From a virus, in the IMG/VR virus record IMGVR_UViG_3300025767_000019, positions 1 through 59,032 of that record: a stretch of 59,032 nt of DNA. One strand, 5' to 3'. The notes below the pieces were generated by a model. It had not been told where the DNA came from, did not search any database, and saw only the letters and a list, made by a program, of their open reading frames with translations. Of the stretch, positions 1 to 7,289 are shown piece after piece; position 1 is the stretch's first letter; each line of letters starts with the position of its first letter. Both the position numbers and the translations under genes were made by a program.

Positions 1-1
1 G

Positions 2-445
2 ATTATCTCTGGCGACAAGGACTTCGTGCAGCTTCAAAAGTTTCCTAACATTGCTCAGTACTCTCCTGTTCAACGCAAGTTCATTAAGACAGACAACCCA
101 CGTAAACAACTGATGGAGCTAATCCTAAAGGGTGATACATCCGATGGTGTACCCAACGTCCTATCTCCGGACAATACATTTGTTGATAAGATTCGTCAAA
201 CTGCCCTTCGTCAACCTGTTATAGATAAGATGATAGACGATCCAAATTCAATGGGCGAAGGTGTATATCGCAACTTCTTACGCAACAAAAAGTTGATAGA
301 TTTGGCAGAAACTCCCGATCGTCTAAAACAAGAAATTATAAATAAATTTCATGAGGAACCTATTGGGAAGAAGGGTGATGTATTGCCCTATCTCATTTCT
401 AAAAAATGTCGACAATTGGTCGAGTGCGTTGGAGATTTTGTTTAA
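2..445 (+). CDS. rnh: RNase H / 5'-3' exonuclease (T4 rnh type), 5' end missing
   Basis: The reading frame is open from base 2 and the first visible residues are IISGDKDFVQLQ, so the N-terminal half lies outside the window. The GDKDF motif and the later GDTSDGVPNVLS stretch match the metal-binding core and helix-3-turn region of the T4 RNase H / FEN-like family. That enzyme removes lagging-strand RNA primers and works with gp32 at the fork. The end (LISKKCRQLVECVGDF) also fits T4-like homologues. The stop is followed by 1 nt and the next ATG, with the Shine-Dalgarno of the next gene inside this frame. Identity is confident; completeness cannot be judged. Confidence 0.9.
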   Translation: MISGDKDFVQLQKFPNIAQYSPVQRKFIKTDNPRKQLMELILKGDTSDGVPNVLSPDNTFVDKIRQTALRQPVIDKMIDDPNSMGEGVYRNFLRNKKLIDLAETPDRLKQEIINKFHEEPIGKKGDVLPYLISKKCRQLVECVGDFV

Positions 446-446
446 T

Positions 447-878
447 ATGGCTTATAAAAACACCTTGCTAGTCTATGAAGTATTTGAAAAAGTAGGCAAG
501 GCAACTAAACGAGAAGATAAAATTAAAATTCTTCGTGAAAACGATACCATTGCTCTCAGAGATGTTCTGCAGGGTATGTACGACAGTCGAGTGTCGTGGC
601 TTCTGCCCGCGGGCTCTCCCCCTCCCTACGAACCAGCTGATGAGCGCACTGCTCCGTCCAACCTCCTTGGTCAGAACAAACAGTTCACGTACTTCGTCAA
701 GGGTGGCAAGGGAGATAACATCAAACCTCTCAAACGCGAATCAATATTCATCAGACTATTAGAGTCTATTCACCCCAAGGATGCTGAGCTGCTTATTAGC
801 ATGATTAATAGAAAAGCTCCAGCTAAAACAGTAACACTAAAACTTGTAGAGGAGGCCTTTCCTAATCTTATCCGTTAA
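447..878 (+). CDS. DUF6433 family protein
   Basis: A 143-residue protein, function unknown, of the family placed next to replication/recombination genes in marine T4-like phages. Recognisable segments are the N-terminal helical part (MAYKNTLLVYEVFEKVGKA), a central proline-rich turn (LPAGSPPPYEPADE) and the C-terminal FVKGG-KRESIF-LESIHPKDAELLI-MINRK-VEEAFPNLI pattern. Start chosen at ATG 447 with GGAGA 431-435; a longer in-frame version from 351 would sit deep inside rnh and lacks a ribosome site. It probably shares a transcript with rnh. The C-terminal charged/helical pattern suggests a protein- or nucleic-acid-binding role, but this is inference. Confidence 0.75.
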   Translation: MAYKNTLLVYEVFEKVGKATKREDKIKILRENDTIALRDVLQGMYDSRVSWLLPAGSPPPYEPADERTAPSNLLGQNKQFTYFVKGGKGDNIKPLKRESIFIRLLESIHPKDAELLISMINRKAPAKTVTLKLVEEAFPNLIR

Positions 879-907
879 CAACATGCTTAACTTATAAAGG
901 AGATTGC

Positions 908-1072
908 ATGCCCGTATCCCAGCTAGACAGACTTAGACAAGACATTTCAGAATTAGATCAATACATTGAAAGGCTTGTCGAAAAAGGTAAACAGGACTTA
1001 GTTTTAAAACTAAGAAAGAAGAGAGCTTTTTTGAGCTCATATGTAGCTGAACGAGAAACCGCAACGCAATAA
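908..1072 (+). CDS. small coiled-coil protein, unknown
   Basis: A 54-residue ORF with a strong ribosome site (AAAGGAG, 7 nt before the ATG). The sequence is almost entirely amphipathic helix with heptad-like spacing (LDRLRQDISELDQYIERLVE), rich in Lys/Arg/Glu. I do not recognise it. Its place between the DUF6433 gene and a small conserved gene upstream of phoH suggests a replication/recombination accessory, but nothing in the sequence shows that. Confidence 0.6.
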   Translation: MPVSQLDRLRQDISELDQYIERLVEKGKQDLVLKLRKKRAFLSSYVAERETATQ

Positions 1073-1080
1073 AATAATTA

Positions 1081-1106
1081 GGAGAGTGGCTGGGAAACCA
1101 GCCACT
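1081..1106 (+). promoter_or_regulatory. Shine-Dalgarno followed by GAAA-tetraloop hairpin (translation-bridging element)
   Basis: GGAG (1081-1084) is followed at once by a perfect 9-bp stem, AGTGGCTGG (1085-1093) with CCAGCCACT (1098-1106), closed by the GNRA loop GAAA. There is no U-run after it, so it is not an intrinsic terminator. The next good ATG is at 1117. Linear distance from GGAG is 32 nt, but about 10 nt if the 22-nt hairpin is folded out. T4 genes 25 and 38 are known to use this arrangement. Confidence 0.65.
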
Positions 1107-1116
1107 AGTGACTGCA

Positions 1117-1353
1117 ATGCCAACATATCTAATGATAAACAAAGAGACGCGTGAAGAAAAGGAAATGTTTCTTTCCATCTCTGCCCGTGAAGAATTCTTA
1201 AACAACAATCCCGAGTGGGAGTCTGGAATCACAGTACCTATGGGGTTTGTAAGTGATTCAAAGACATCATTACGCAAAGCCGGCTCTGGCTGGAGTGATC
1301 ATCTTAATCGAATGAAAAGTGGCTCAGGCTACACCAATACAATTAAAACATGA
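1117..1353 (+). CDS. small conserved T4-like phage protein (MPTY... type)
   Basis: A 78-residue protein starting MPTYLMINKETREEKEMFLS and ending GSGYTNTIKT. Both ends resemble a small family, unnamed and sometimes compared with FmdB zinc-ribbon proteins, that sits near phoH in marine T4-like phages; the cysteines of a zinc ribbon are absent here. ATG 1117 is preferred over the in-frame GTG 1108 because the hairpin at 1085-1106 puts the Shine-Dalgarno at a workable distance only for the ATG. The stop overlaps the phoH start region by 4 nt, suggesting coupled translation. Confidence 0.65.
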   Translation: MPTYLMINKETREEKEMFLSISAREEFLNNNPEWESGITVPMGFVSDSKTSLRKAGSGWSDHLNRMKSGSGYTNTIKT

Positions 1354-2087
1354 CATCAAAAAAACACAGAATGGAGCAGGCTGAAAATTCAAGTCGTTCT
1401 AAGAATAATTCAATGACAGTTCGTATTGATGATCTACGAACATTTGAACCAATCACACAGAATCAAGCAATTGCTTTCCAGGCATGGGATGAAGGAGATA
1501 ACCTTGTCCTGGCCGGATCGGCTGGTACAGGTAAAACATTCATTGCCATGTACCTGGCACTTGAAGAGGTTCTTGATCCCTCATTCCCTCAAGACAAAAT
1601 TGTGCTCATTAGGTCTATGGTTCCTACTCGGGATGTGGGATTCTTGCCTGGTACTCTTGAAGAGAAACAAGAGGCATATATTTCCTTATACAAATCTATG
1701 TGCTCCGAGTTGTTTGGTGACAACGTGTCATACAACAAGATGATTTCTGCTAAGCAACTTCAATTCGAATCGACCTCGTATATCCGCGGATCCACATTTA
1801 ATAATGCTATTATCATTGTTGATGAGATGCAGAATTTAAACTTCCATGAGCTTGACTCGGTTATTACTCGGGTAGGTAAGAACAGCAAGATTATTTTTAG
1901 CGGTGATTATTATCAATCGGATTTTCGATTTAAAGATGAGAAAGAAGGCATCTTTAAATTTTTATCGATTATTGAACAGCTCAAGGGCTTCACAGTTGTA
2001 AACTATGGCTGGGACGATATTGTTCGCTCTGGTTTAGTTCGCGACTATATTATGACAAAAGAAATGTTAGGAATTACAAATGATTAA
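1350..2087 (+). CDS. phoH: PhoH-like P-loop ATPase
   Basis: A 245-residue P-loop NTPase of the PhoH family. Walker A is GSAGTGKT (residues about 56-63) and Walker B is IIIVDEMQN (about 154-162), followed by the sensor region SKIIFSGDYYQSD. The N-terminal 25 residues are a charged, probably disordered extension. PhoH is a core gene of marine T4-like phages, although its reaction during infection is not settled (RNA helicase/ATPase activity and a link to phosphate stress have been proposed). It overlaps the upstream gene by 4 nt and the downstream glutaredoxin gene by 8 nt. Confidence 0.92.
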   Translation: MTSKKHRMEQAENSSRSKNNSMTVRIDDLRTFEPITQNQAIAFQAWDEGDNLVLAGSAGTGKTFIAMYLALEEVLDPSFPQDKIVLIRSMVPTRDVGFLPGTLEEKQEAYISLYKSMCSELFGDNVSYNKMISAKQLQFESTSYIRGSTFNNAIIIVDEMQNLNFHELDSVITRVGKNSKIIFSGDYYQSDFRFKDEKEGIFKFLSIIEQLKGFTVVNYGWDDIVRSGLVRDYIMTKEMLGITND

Positions 2088-2331
2088 AATTTATGGCAAA
2101 GATTGGTGTCCTTATTGTACCATGGCGCAAGACCTAGCGACCACCCATGGACTGAAATATGAATATGTTGACATCGAAACAAATGATCAGGCTCTTCAAG
2201 AGTATAAAACTAATTTTCCTGATCTCACCTCGGTTCCACAGATTGTGTGGGCAGGGAGACATGTAGGGGGGTATGATGACTTTGCTTTAGAAGTTGAGAA
2301 TACCAGAGCATATGGACAAGAGGCATTGTAG
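2080..2331 (+). CDS. grx: glutaredoxin
   Basis: An 83-residue thioredoxin-fold protein with the dithiol active site CPYC (residues 10-13 region, context KDWCPYCTMA), the TVP-like cis-proline region (LTSVPQIVWAGRHVGGYDDF) and a glutathione-site GGYDD. Family role: thiol-disulfide exchange, in T4-like phages typically the electron donor to ribonucleotide reductase. It overlaps phoH by 8 nt, so translation is probably coupled. No reductase gene is in the window. Confidence 0.93.
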   Translation: MIKIYGKDWCPYCTMAQDLATTHGLKYEYVDIETNDQALQEYKTNFPDLTSVPQIVWAGRHVGGYDDFALEVENTRAYGQEAL

Positions 2332-2339
2332 AGGTAAAT

Positions 2340-2525
2340 ATGGCCAAGTTTAGTCGTTTCGATCCCAGTAATAAGAAACGTGTGAAAGACAAGTACGAAT
2401 CTCGGGATCGGGATTCGAGGTTTGAAAAAACTAATCGCCAAGCGCGCAATCATCACAATCGACAGCATTTGGTGGCAGACGCTGAGGTATATTTTGCAAA
2501 ATCAAAAGAGCTTGATATGACCTAG
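2340..2525 (+). CDS. small basic protein, unknown
   Basis: 61 residues, highly charged (MAKFSRFDPSNKKRVKDKYE...), with many Arg, Lys, Asp and His and no hydrophobic core, so likely disordered or nucleic-acid binding. The ribosome site GAGG lies 7 nt before the ATG. It is the last gene of the phoH-grx group and its stop abuts the promoter of the glycan operon. I do not recognise a family. Confidence 0.6.
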   Translation: MAKFSRFDPSNKKRVKDKYESRDRDSRFEKTNRQARNHHNRQHLVADAEVYFAKSKELDMT

Positions 2526-2554
2526 TTGATTGTCACTGTGTAATATATTATAAT
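2526..2554 (+). promoter_or_regulatory. sigma70-type promoter for the glycan operon
   Basis: TTGATT (2526-2531), 17-nt spacer, TATAAT (2549-2554). It lies in the only sizeable gap before the operon, 20 nt upstream of the ATG at 2574, and begins directly after the preceding stop codon. The spacing and a perfect -10 make a host RNA polymerase promoter likely. Confidence 0.75.
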
Positions 2555-2573
2555 ATTTAATTATGGAGAAATT

Positions 2574-3152
2574 ATGAGTAATGTGATATTGACAGATGTT
2601 GATGGAGTCCTATTGAACTGGGAGTATGCATTCGATGTGTGGATGCTACGGAAGGGATACCGCCCAGCAACTAGCGCGTATACTGCTTATCAAATCGGTG
2701 AGCGCTATAAAATAACTCCCAAGCTATCCAGAGAGCTAATCCGCTACTTTAACGAGTCAGCTGCGATAGGCTTTCTTCCTCCTCTGCGAGATGCAATTCA
2801 CTACGTTCGAAAGCTACACGAAGAGTGTGGATATGTATTCCACGTGATTACTTCGTTGTCTGATGATACCGCATCCAGCGCTCTACGTACGATGAACTTG
2901 AAGAAGTTGTTCGGCGATACTGTATTTGAAAAGTTCGTGTTTTTAGATACAGGAGCTGATAAGGATAAGGAACTTGCTAAGTACAAGGATACGGGTTACT
3001 GGTGGGTAGAAGACAAGTTTGAGAATGCCGTTGAAGGTGCTAAACACGGTCTGCAGCCTCTGGTGATGGAACATGGATATAATATGCACAAGAAGCAGTT
3101 TCCTCTGATGAAGAATTGGAAACATGTGTATGAGACAGTGACGGGATTATAA
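2574..3152 (+). CDS. HAD-superfamily hydrolase
   Basis: 192 residues. The N-terminus VILTDVDGVLLNW carries the HAD motif I DxDG; motif II Thr/Ser is in FHVITSLSD (about 97-105); the acidic motif IV is probably in WWVEDKFENA (about 142-151), where the D/E pair would hold Mg2+. A helical cap lies between motifs I and II. HAD phosphatases of this type are widespread in marine T4-like phages; substrate unknown. Here it is the first gene of the glycan operon, so a sugar-phosphate or nucleotide substrate is a reasonable guess. Strong Shine-Dalgarno GGAG before ATG 2574. Confidence 0.85.
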   Translation: MSNVILTDVDGVLLNWEYAFDVWMLRKGYRPATSAYTAYQIGERYKITPKLSRELIRYFNESAAIGFLPPLRDAIHYVRKLHEECGYVFHVITSLSDDTASSALRTMNLKKLFGDTVFEKFVFLDTGADKDKELAKYKDTGYWWVEDKFENAVEGAKHGLQPLVMEHGYNMHKKQFPLMKNWKHVYETVTGL

Positions 3153-3153
3153 G

Positions 3154-3939
3154 ATGAAGCGACTGATCTATCAGGTATATGTGGGCCAGCAAAAGAGACT
3201 GTATGATCATTGTACAGCGTCGGTAGCCGCCTATTGTAAAGAGCATGGTATTGATCATATTGTTCAACGCACACCCATCCTCATGATTAAACCTGACATT
3301 TTCCTGACAAACCGCAGTAAGGAGTCATATGGGAAACATGGGGGATTCCTTCCGATCTACGAGAAAGAGAATGCCTTTGCATACCTTGACCAATACGATC
3401 AAGTGTTGATCTTAGATGGAGACATTTGGATCCGACCTGGTAGCCCTAATGTATTTGATGAGTTGGATCCCGATACCGACTTTGCAGGAGTTGTAGAGAG
3501 GGAGATGCCCCTCACACAAAAATACTTTGGTAAGATTACAGGGTATTCGAAAATGCAGTATTCACCAATCACCACAGTTGATTGGAAATGGAATGAGCAT
3601 GGAGCAGAGTTCTTTAATATGGGTCTCATGTTAATGAATAGTCACATCAAGAAGTATCTAAATGGCGAGTCGCCAAGAGAGTTTTTGATGCGTCCTAGGA
3701 ATAAAGACTTTATTGATGGCATTGGAGCGTGGAAGTGGTCAACCGATCAGACGCTTTTGAATACCTGGGTTAAAGAAGAAAAAATGAACGCCAAGCATCT
3801 TAGTTGGAAATGGAATGGTTTGTTTAATGCAATTCCTCATGACAAAATGAAAGAGGCTTATTTTGTACACTTTTTTCATAAGGATATTATTCCTAATGAA
3901 GGGGAAAATATAGAAGAGTTGATGAGGCTAGTTGTATGA
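3154..3939 (+). CDS. GT-A glycosyltransferase (GT8-like)
   Basis: 261 residues. The N-terminus (MKRLIYQVYVGQ) and the DxD motif in VLILDGDIWIRP (D88/D90) indicate a GT-A fold nucleotide-sugar transferase, with a later FNMGLMLMN and STDQTLLN pattern like GT8 acceptor regions and a closing VHFFHKD. N-terminal alignment with the genes at 4541 and 5197 shows that the three are paralogues (shared L-I-Q--Y-G---------S---AY----G). It starts 1 nt after the HAD gene stop and overlaps the next by 4 nt. Sugar donor and acceptor unknown. Confidence 0.8.
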   Translation: MKRLIYQVYVGQQKRLYDHCTASVAAYCKEHGIDHIVQRTPILMIKPDIFLTNRSKESYGKHGGFLPIYEKENAFAYLDQYDQVLILDGDIWIRPGSPNVFDELDPDTDFAGVVEREMPLTQKYFGKITGYSKMQYSPITTVDWKWNEHGAEFFNMGLMLMNSHIKKYLNGESPREFLMRPRNKDFIDGIGAWKWSTDQTLLNTWVKEEKMNAKHLSWKWNGLFNAIPHDKMKEAYFVHFFHKDIIPNEGENIEELMRLVV

Positions 3940-4550
3940 AATATTTAGAAATAGCTCCCAACAAAATTCGAGGATTGAATTGGGAAGGTGTGCGAGACGT
4001 ACCAGCACCTGGTTGTATTGTTTATGATATGAGAAACCTTCCCATGGATGGTGTAGCTGATAACACATACAGTGGGGTGTACAACGAACATTTTATTGAG
4101 CATCTTGAAAAAGATGAGGGTATCAACTTCTTGAAAGAAATGTTTCGAGTGATGACACCCAGTGGTGTAATCCGCATTGTTTGGCCATCGATGGATTTTG
4201 TGGATTATCTAAAGAGCGACCGAGACTTGACTGATGACCCATTTGTAGAACACTACTATAGGGTGTATATTCAAAAGCATAAATTTGCACCCAAGGGAAC
4301 AGAACATCTATCGCCACAGCTTCAATGTGCAGAAGGCTTGTTGTGGCAACAAGGTGAACACAAGCACCTTTGGTACAAGCAAGAATTAATTGATACATTG
4401 GTTGAGCTTGGATATCAAAATGTTAAAGAAATGCCGTATAGTAAAAGTGGCCTGATGGACTTCAACAATATTGATACTCCTGGTCAGATTAGAATGTTGC
4501 ACTCAACTGTAGTAGAGGCAACCAAACCTTGGAGCAACAATTGGATATAA
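3936..4550 (+). CDS. SAM-dependent methyltransferase-like protein (COG4627-like)
   Basis: 204 residues. It resembles class I methyltransferases found in polysaccharide clusters: an early beta strand (KYLEIAPNKIRGLNWEGV), YDMRNLPMDGVADNTYSGVYNEHFIEHL, then EMFRVMTPSGVIRIVWPSM, matching the post-motif I to motif III region. The glycine-rich GxGxG loop is not evident, so the cofactor site is either divergent or lost; the helix-EHFIEHL segment is the best anchor. ATG overlaps the preceding stop (ATGA). Likely modifies a sugar in the operon's product; this is inference. Confidence 0.65.
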   Translation: MKYLEIAPNKIRGLNWEGVRDVPAPGCIVYDMRNLPMDGVADNTYSGVYNEHFIEHLEKDEGINFLKEMFRVMTPSGVIRIVWPSMDFVDYLKSDRDLTDDPFVEHYYRVYIQKHKFAPKGTEHLSPQLQCAEGLLWQQGEHKHLWYKQELIDTLVELGYQNVKEMPYSKSGLMDFNNIDTPGQIRMLHSTVVEATKPWSNNWI

Positions 4551-5209
4551 TACTTCAACATTATGCAGGACAGATGGATGAACTGTCCAAGATGTCTGTT
4601 GCTAATATTAGCTCGTATGCAGAACGCATTGGTGCATCACACCGGTTGATTCTGGGTCAGGTGTTTAATTCCAACATATCAGCTCAGTCTCAAAAATTAA
4701 TAATGCTTGATAAGCAATTTGATGAGTATGAGACGGTAGTTATGGTAGATACGGACATGTTTGCGCGCTCTGATGAAAACATCTTTGAGGCTTCGGGTAT
4801 GGGAAGGCATACAAGGATACAATCGGAGTTGGTTGAGAAGATTAGTGCTCGTCGGCCTGACCTAGCAAACAGTAATGCACCATATTGGGGAGGGGCTGTT
4901 TATAAGTTTGATCAACAAACCCGGGAGCAGCTACGCAGCGCTATTCCGGATCAGTTTACTCTAAATGAATTGGATCGAATGTTAAAAGATGAAAGCATCA
5001 TGCATTACCTTGCATGGAAGTCCGGACTTACTGTTACCGACCAGACATACTTCTCTGGTAAGTGCGGCGGCGAAGAGTGGGACATGAATAGTTTTGATAA
5101 GCCGTCAGAAGGAAATATAATTCACATTCGACCCAAGTGGACTCTTACAGGTCCCAAGGCAACCAAACTTGAAATCTACAACGACCTGGTAACCAAATGC
5201 GTAATCTAA
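4541..5209 (+). CDS. GT-A glycosyltransferase, TTG start
   Basis: 222 residues with a DTD motif in VVMVDTDMFAR (D70/D72). TTG 4541 is chosen as start: GGAG (4531-4534) lies 6 nt upstream, and the resulting N-terminus MDIILQHYAGQMDELSKMSV aligns without gaps to the paralogues starting at 3154 and 5197. The upstream in-frame TTG 4529 has no ribosome site and would add four residues. The start overlaps the methyltransferase stop, so translation is coupled. Low-efficiency TTG may set a lower dose than its neighbours. Confidence 0.75.
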   Translation: MDIILQHYAGQMDELSKMSVANISSYAERIGASHRLILGQVFNSNISAQSQKLIMLDKQFDEYETVVMVDTDMFARSDENIFEASGMGRHTRIQSELVEKISARRPDLANSNAPYWGGAVYKFDQQTREQLRSAIPDQFTLNELDRMLKDESIMHYLAWKSGLTVTDQTYFSGKCGGEEWDMNSFDKPSEGNIIHIRPKWTLTGPKATKLEIYNDLVTKCVI

Positions 5210-5976
5210 TCTATCAATACTGGTACGGTGTACAGCCCTTCTATGCTATGGCTAGTTCAGTTAATATCAAAGCATATGCCGACCTTGTCGGTGCTGACTA
5301 TCGATGTGACATTAACAATCCCTTTATTGTAGGATCGAATGTTGAGTTCATGAACTGTCTCAGACCTATCCAGGACCCAGCATTCGATGAATACGACAAT
5401 GTGCTGTTTCTCGATATGGATATCTTTGCTACAGAGAACGCCCAGGATAACATATTCGATGTGTCGGTAGATGGTGTGGGGATGGTTCAAGAGGTATTGC
5501 AACCAGATCTACGACAAAAGTCTTCATCACGGATCAACGGAGTAAATGATAAGATCTGGGCTGCATCTGTCAAAAAAAGATTCGACATAGATGTTCCTGT
5601 CGATCACAAAAACAGACCATTGGTATACAACTCAGGTGTTGTAATGTATACAAAAGAAGCCCGTCAACAAGCCCGCCGTTGGATGAGCTATGAACAATAT
5701 AGAGGAGCTGTTACTCATCTAGATAGGTTTTATCAGTTAGATCAAAATTATTTGGGCGCGGTTGTGTTTTCTGGAGAGACCAAGTTCACAGAGCTTGACA
5801 TTAAGTGGAACTCTCAGGTATACTATACGGGAAACAATGAACCCCGGGACGTTGTTGATAACCGCGTCGACCAAACGGTGTTTGTGCATTTGCAGACACG
5901 TCCTCGCAACATTATGACAAATGACATGATTGATGACATTGTTAATAAACCGGTGAGCGAATGGAGACATAGGTGA
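5197..5976 (+). CDS. GT-A glycosyltransferase
   Basis: 259 residues, third member of the paralogous trio in this operon (MRNLIYQYWYGVQPFYAMAS). DMD motif in VLFLDMDIFAT (D73/D75), then a region with YNSGVVMYTKEARQQARRW as in GT8-like enzymes, and a C-terminal FVHLQTRPRN segment where the family usually has a metal-binding His. It overlaps the previous gene by 13 nt and the next by 4 nt. Donor and acceptor cannot be read from sequence. Confidence 0.78.
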   Translation: MRNLIYQYWYGVQPFYAMASSVNIKAYADLVGADYRCDINNPFIVGSNVEFMNCLRPIQDPAFDEYDNVLFLDMDIFATENAQDNIFDVSVDGVGMVQEVLQPDLRQKSSSRINGVNDKIWAASVKKRFDIDVPVDHKNRPLVYNSGVVMYTKEARQQARRWMSYEQYRGAVTHLDRFYQLDQNYLGAVVFSGETKFTELDIKWNSQVYYTGNNEPRDVVDNRVDQTVFVHLQTRPRNIMTNDMIDDIVNKPVSEWRHR

Positions 5977-6683
5977 GAACGGTGTATTGGGGAAGAGATA
6001 AGAACTTCGGTGATATCCTAACCAATGACCTGTTAAAGTATTGTGGAGTGGAATTCAAGCACAGCGAGCATACAAGGAACTCAGACACTTTTATTATTGG
6101 ATCTATAGCTCGACTAGCAAAAGCCCATGACCATGTATACGGTTCGGGTGTATATCGGAGCTCAGATAATCTCAATCCCAAAGTTAACTATCACTTTGTC
6201 CGCGGACCTCTAACGAGAGCAGCGGTGATTAAACAAGGTGGGATGTGTCCAGATGTATACGGAGATGCCGCGCTACTCCTTCCTAGGTTCTGTGAAGAAA
6301 GTGAGAAAGAATATGAGATTGGGTTTGTGCCGAATTACATTAGTATGAGAAAGTCGGCTGGTAACCGATTGCAATCCAGATATAAAGACGCCAAGATAAT
6401 TAATACTGAGAATCGAAACCCACTTGCTGTGGCTCGTGAGATTACTAAATGTAGAAAGATTATCTCCGGAAGTCTGCATGGGATTATATGTGCACACGCA
6501 TATGGCATTCCAGCTGCATATGCTGATATGGGTAAGATCTACGGAGACGGTATTAAGTTTGCCGACTATTATAAATCAGTGGGTCTGGATCAACTCACGT
6601 CCACAATTGACACCCCCATATACACGGACATTAAAACCCAGCCGGATTTGGATTTGATAGAACAGCTTTTGAAAAGTATGTAA
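5973..6683 (+). CDS. polysaccharide pyruvyltransferase-like protein
   Basis: 236 residues starting at GTG 5973, overlapping the previous stop. Features of the pyruvyltransferase (CsaB/WcaK-type, GT-B-like) family: NFGD near the N-terminus (11-14), VRGPLTR (76-82), YGDAALLLPRF (96-106) and the signature SGSLHGIICAHAYGIP (165-180), which forms the substrate pocket. Known members transfer pyruvate from PEP to a sugar, making ketal-pyruvylated, negatively charged glycans. It is shorter than many bacterial homologues (about 300). In this operon it implies that the glycan is acidified. Confidence 0.82.
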   Translation: MRTVYWGRDKNFGDILTNDLLKYCGVEFKHSEHTRNSDTFIIGSIARLAKAHDHVYGSGVYRSSDNLNPKVNYHFVRGPLTRAAVIKQGGMCPDVYGDAALLLPRFCEESEKEYEIGFVPNYISMRKSAGNRLQSRYKDAKIINTENRNPLAVAREITKCRKIISGSLHGIICAHAYGIPAAYADMGKIYGDGIKFADYYKSVGLDQLTSTIDTPIYTDIKTQPDLDLIEQLLKSM

Positions 6684-6697
6684 AGGGAAACAGTATA

Positions 6698-7288
6698 ATG
6701 CTAACAGCAAAATTAGATCACGTTGAAACCGTAGAAGAATTCTACAGAGAGATACGATCTCAACAAGAAGCTCATCATGGAGCTGATTATTGTGCTATGC
6801 ACGACGCTATGCGTAAGTTAATGAAAGAGTGTAAATCCTATAAGGAGATTGGTACTCATCAAGGAGGGTCTGCAGCTGCAATTCTATCGGGTGAGTATCT
6901 GCCTGAGTATATGGAGTTGATTGATATTAATCACGAGAAATATCGGTGGAAGCTAAAGGCTCTGGCGGAGCCATTTTGTGAAGCGAATAACATTCGTCTT
7001 GTTGTCCAGGATGTGGATTCAAGCAGCTTGGCCTCCATGTCAGGAGAGGTTGTGGATATGCTAATGATTGATTCATTGCACAAGCGATATCACATGGAGA
7101 AAGAACTTAAAATTCATGCTGGCTATGCGCGCAAGTATATCGTAGCTCACGATACCTCAATCTGCCAAGACTCTGCACCAGACGCTCTGTTCCAATGTTT
7201 GACAGACTTCTGTGCTGCAAACCCCGAGTGGAAAATTATTGAACGCGGAACAACTAATGTAGGCTACACCGTATTAAAGAAAGATTGA
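6698..7288 (+). CDS. class I SAM methyltransferase (CmcI / Methyltransf_24 type)
   Basis: 196 residues. EIGTHQGGSAAAIL (50-63) is motif I, LIDINHEKY is the acidic strand-2 region, and DMLMIDSLHKRYHMEKELK followed by GYARKYIVAHDT matches the metal-assisted O-methyltransferases of the CmcI/rhamnosyl methyltransferase group, where D, H and D residues hold a divalent metal. Such enzymes O-methylate sugars in cell-surface glycans. AGGGAAA lies upstream of ATG 6698, after a 14-nt gap, the largest gap inside this operon. Confidence 0.8.
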   Translation: MLTAKLDHVETVEEFYREIRSQQEAHHGADYCAMHDAMRKLMKECKSYKEIGTHQGGSAAAILSGEYLPEYMELIDINHEKYRWKLKALAEPFCEANNIRLVVQDVDSSSLASMSGEVVDMLMIDSLHKRYHMEKELKIHAGYARKYIVAHDTSICQDSAPDALFQCLTDFCAANPEWKIIERGTTNVGYTVLKKD

Positions 7289-7289
7289 G

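Noticed and set aside
351-445. Overlap between rnh and a longer in-frame version of the DUF6433 gene, suggesting a frameshifted rnh
   Set aside because: rnh ends naturally (VECVGDF) and the DUF6433 protein starts at ATG 447 with its own ribosome site; these are two genes, not a broken one.
1108-1116. GTG 1108 as start of the small conserved protein
   Set aside because: It lies 1 nt after the hairpin and gives an atypical N-terminus; ATG 1117 fits the MPTY family start.
6569-6576. TATAAATC inside the pyruvyltransferase-like gene as a late promoter
   Set aside because: Last position mismatched and deep in a coding region with no gene start near; probably chance.
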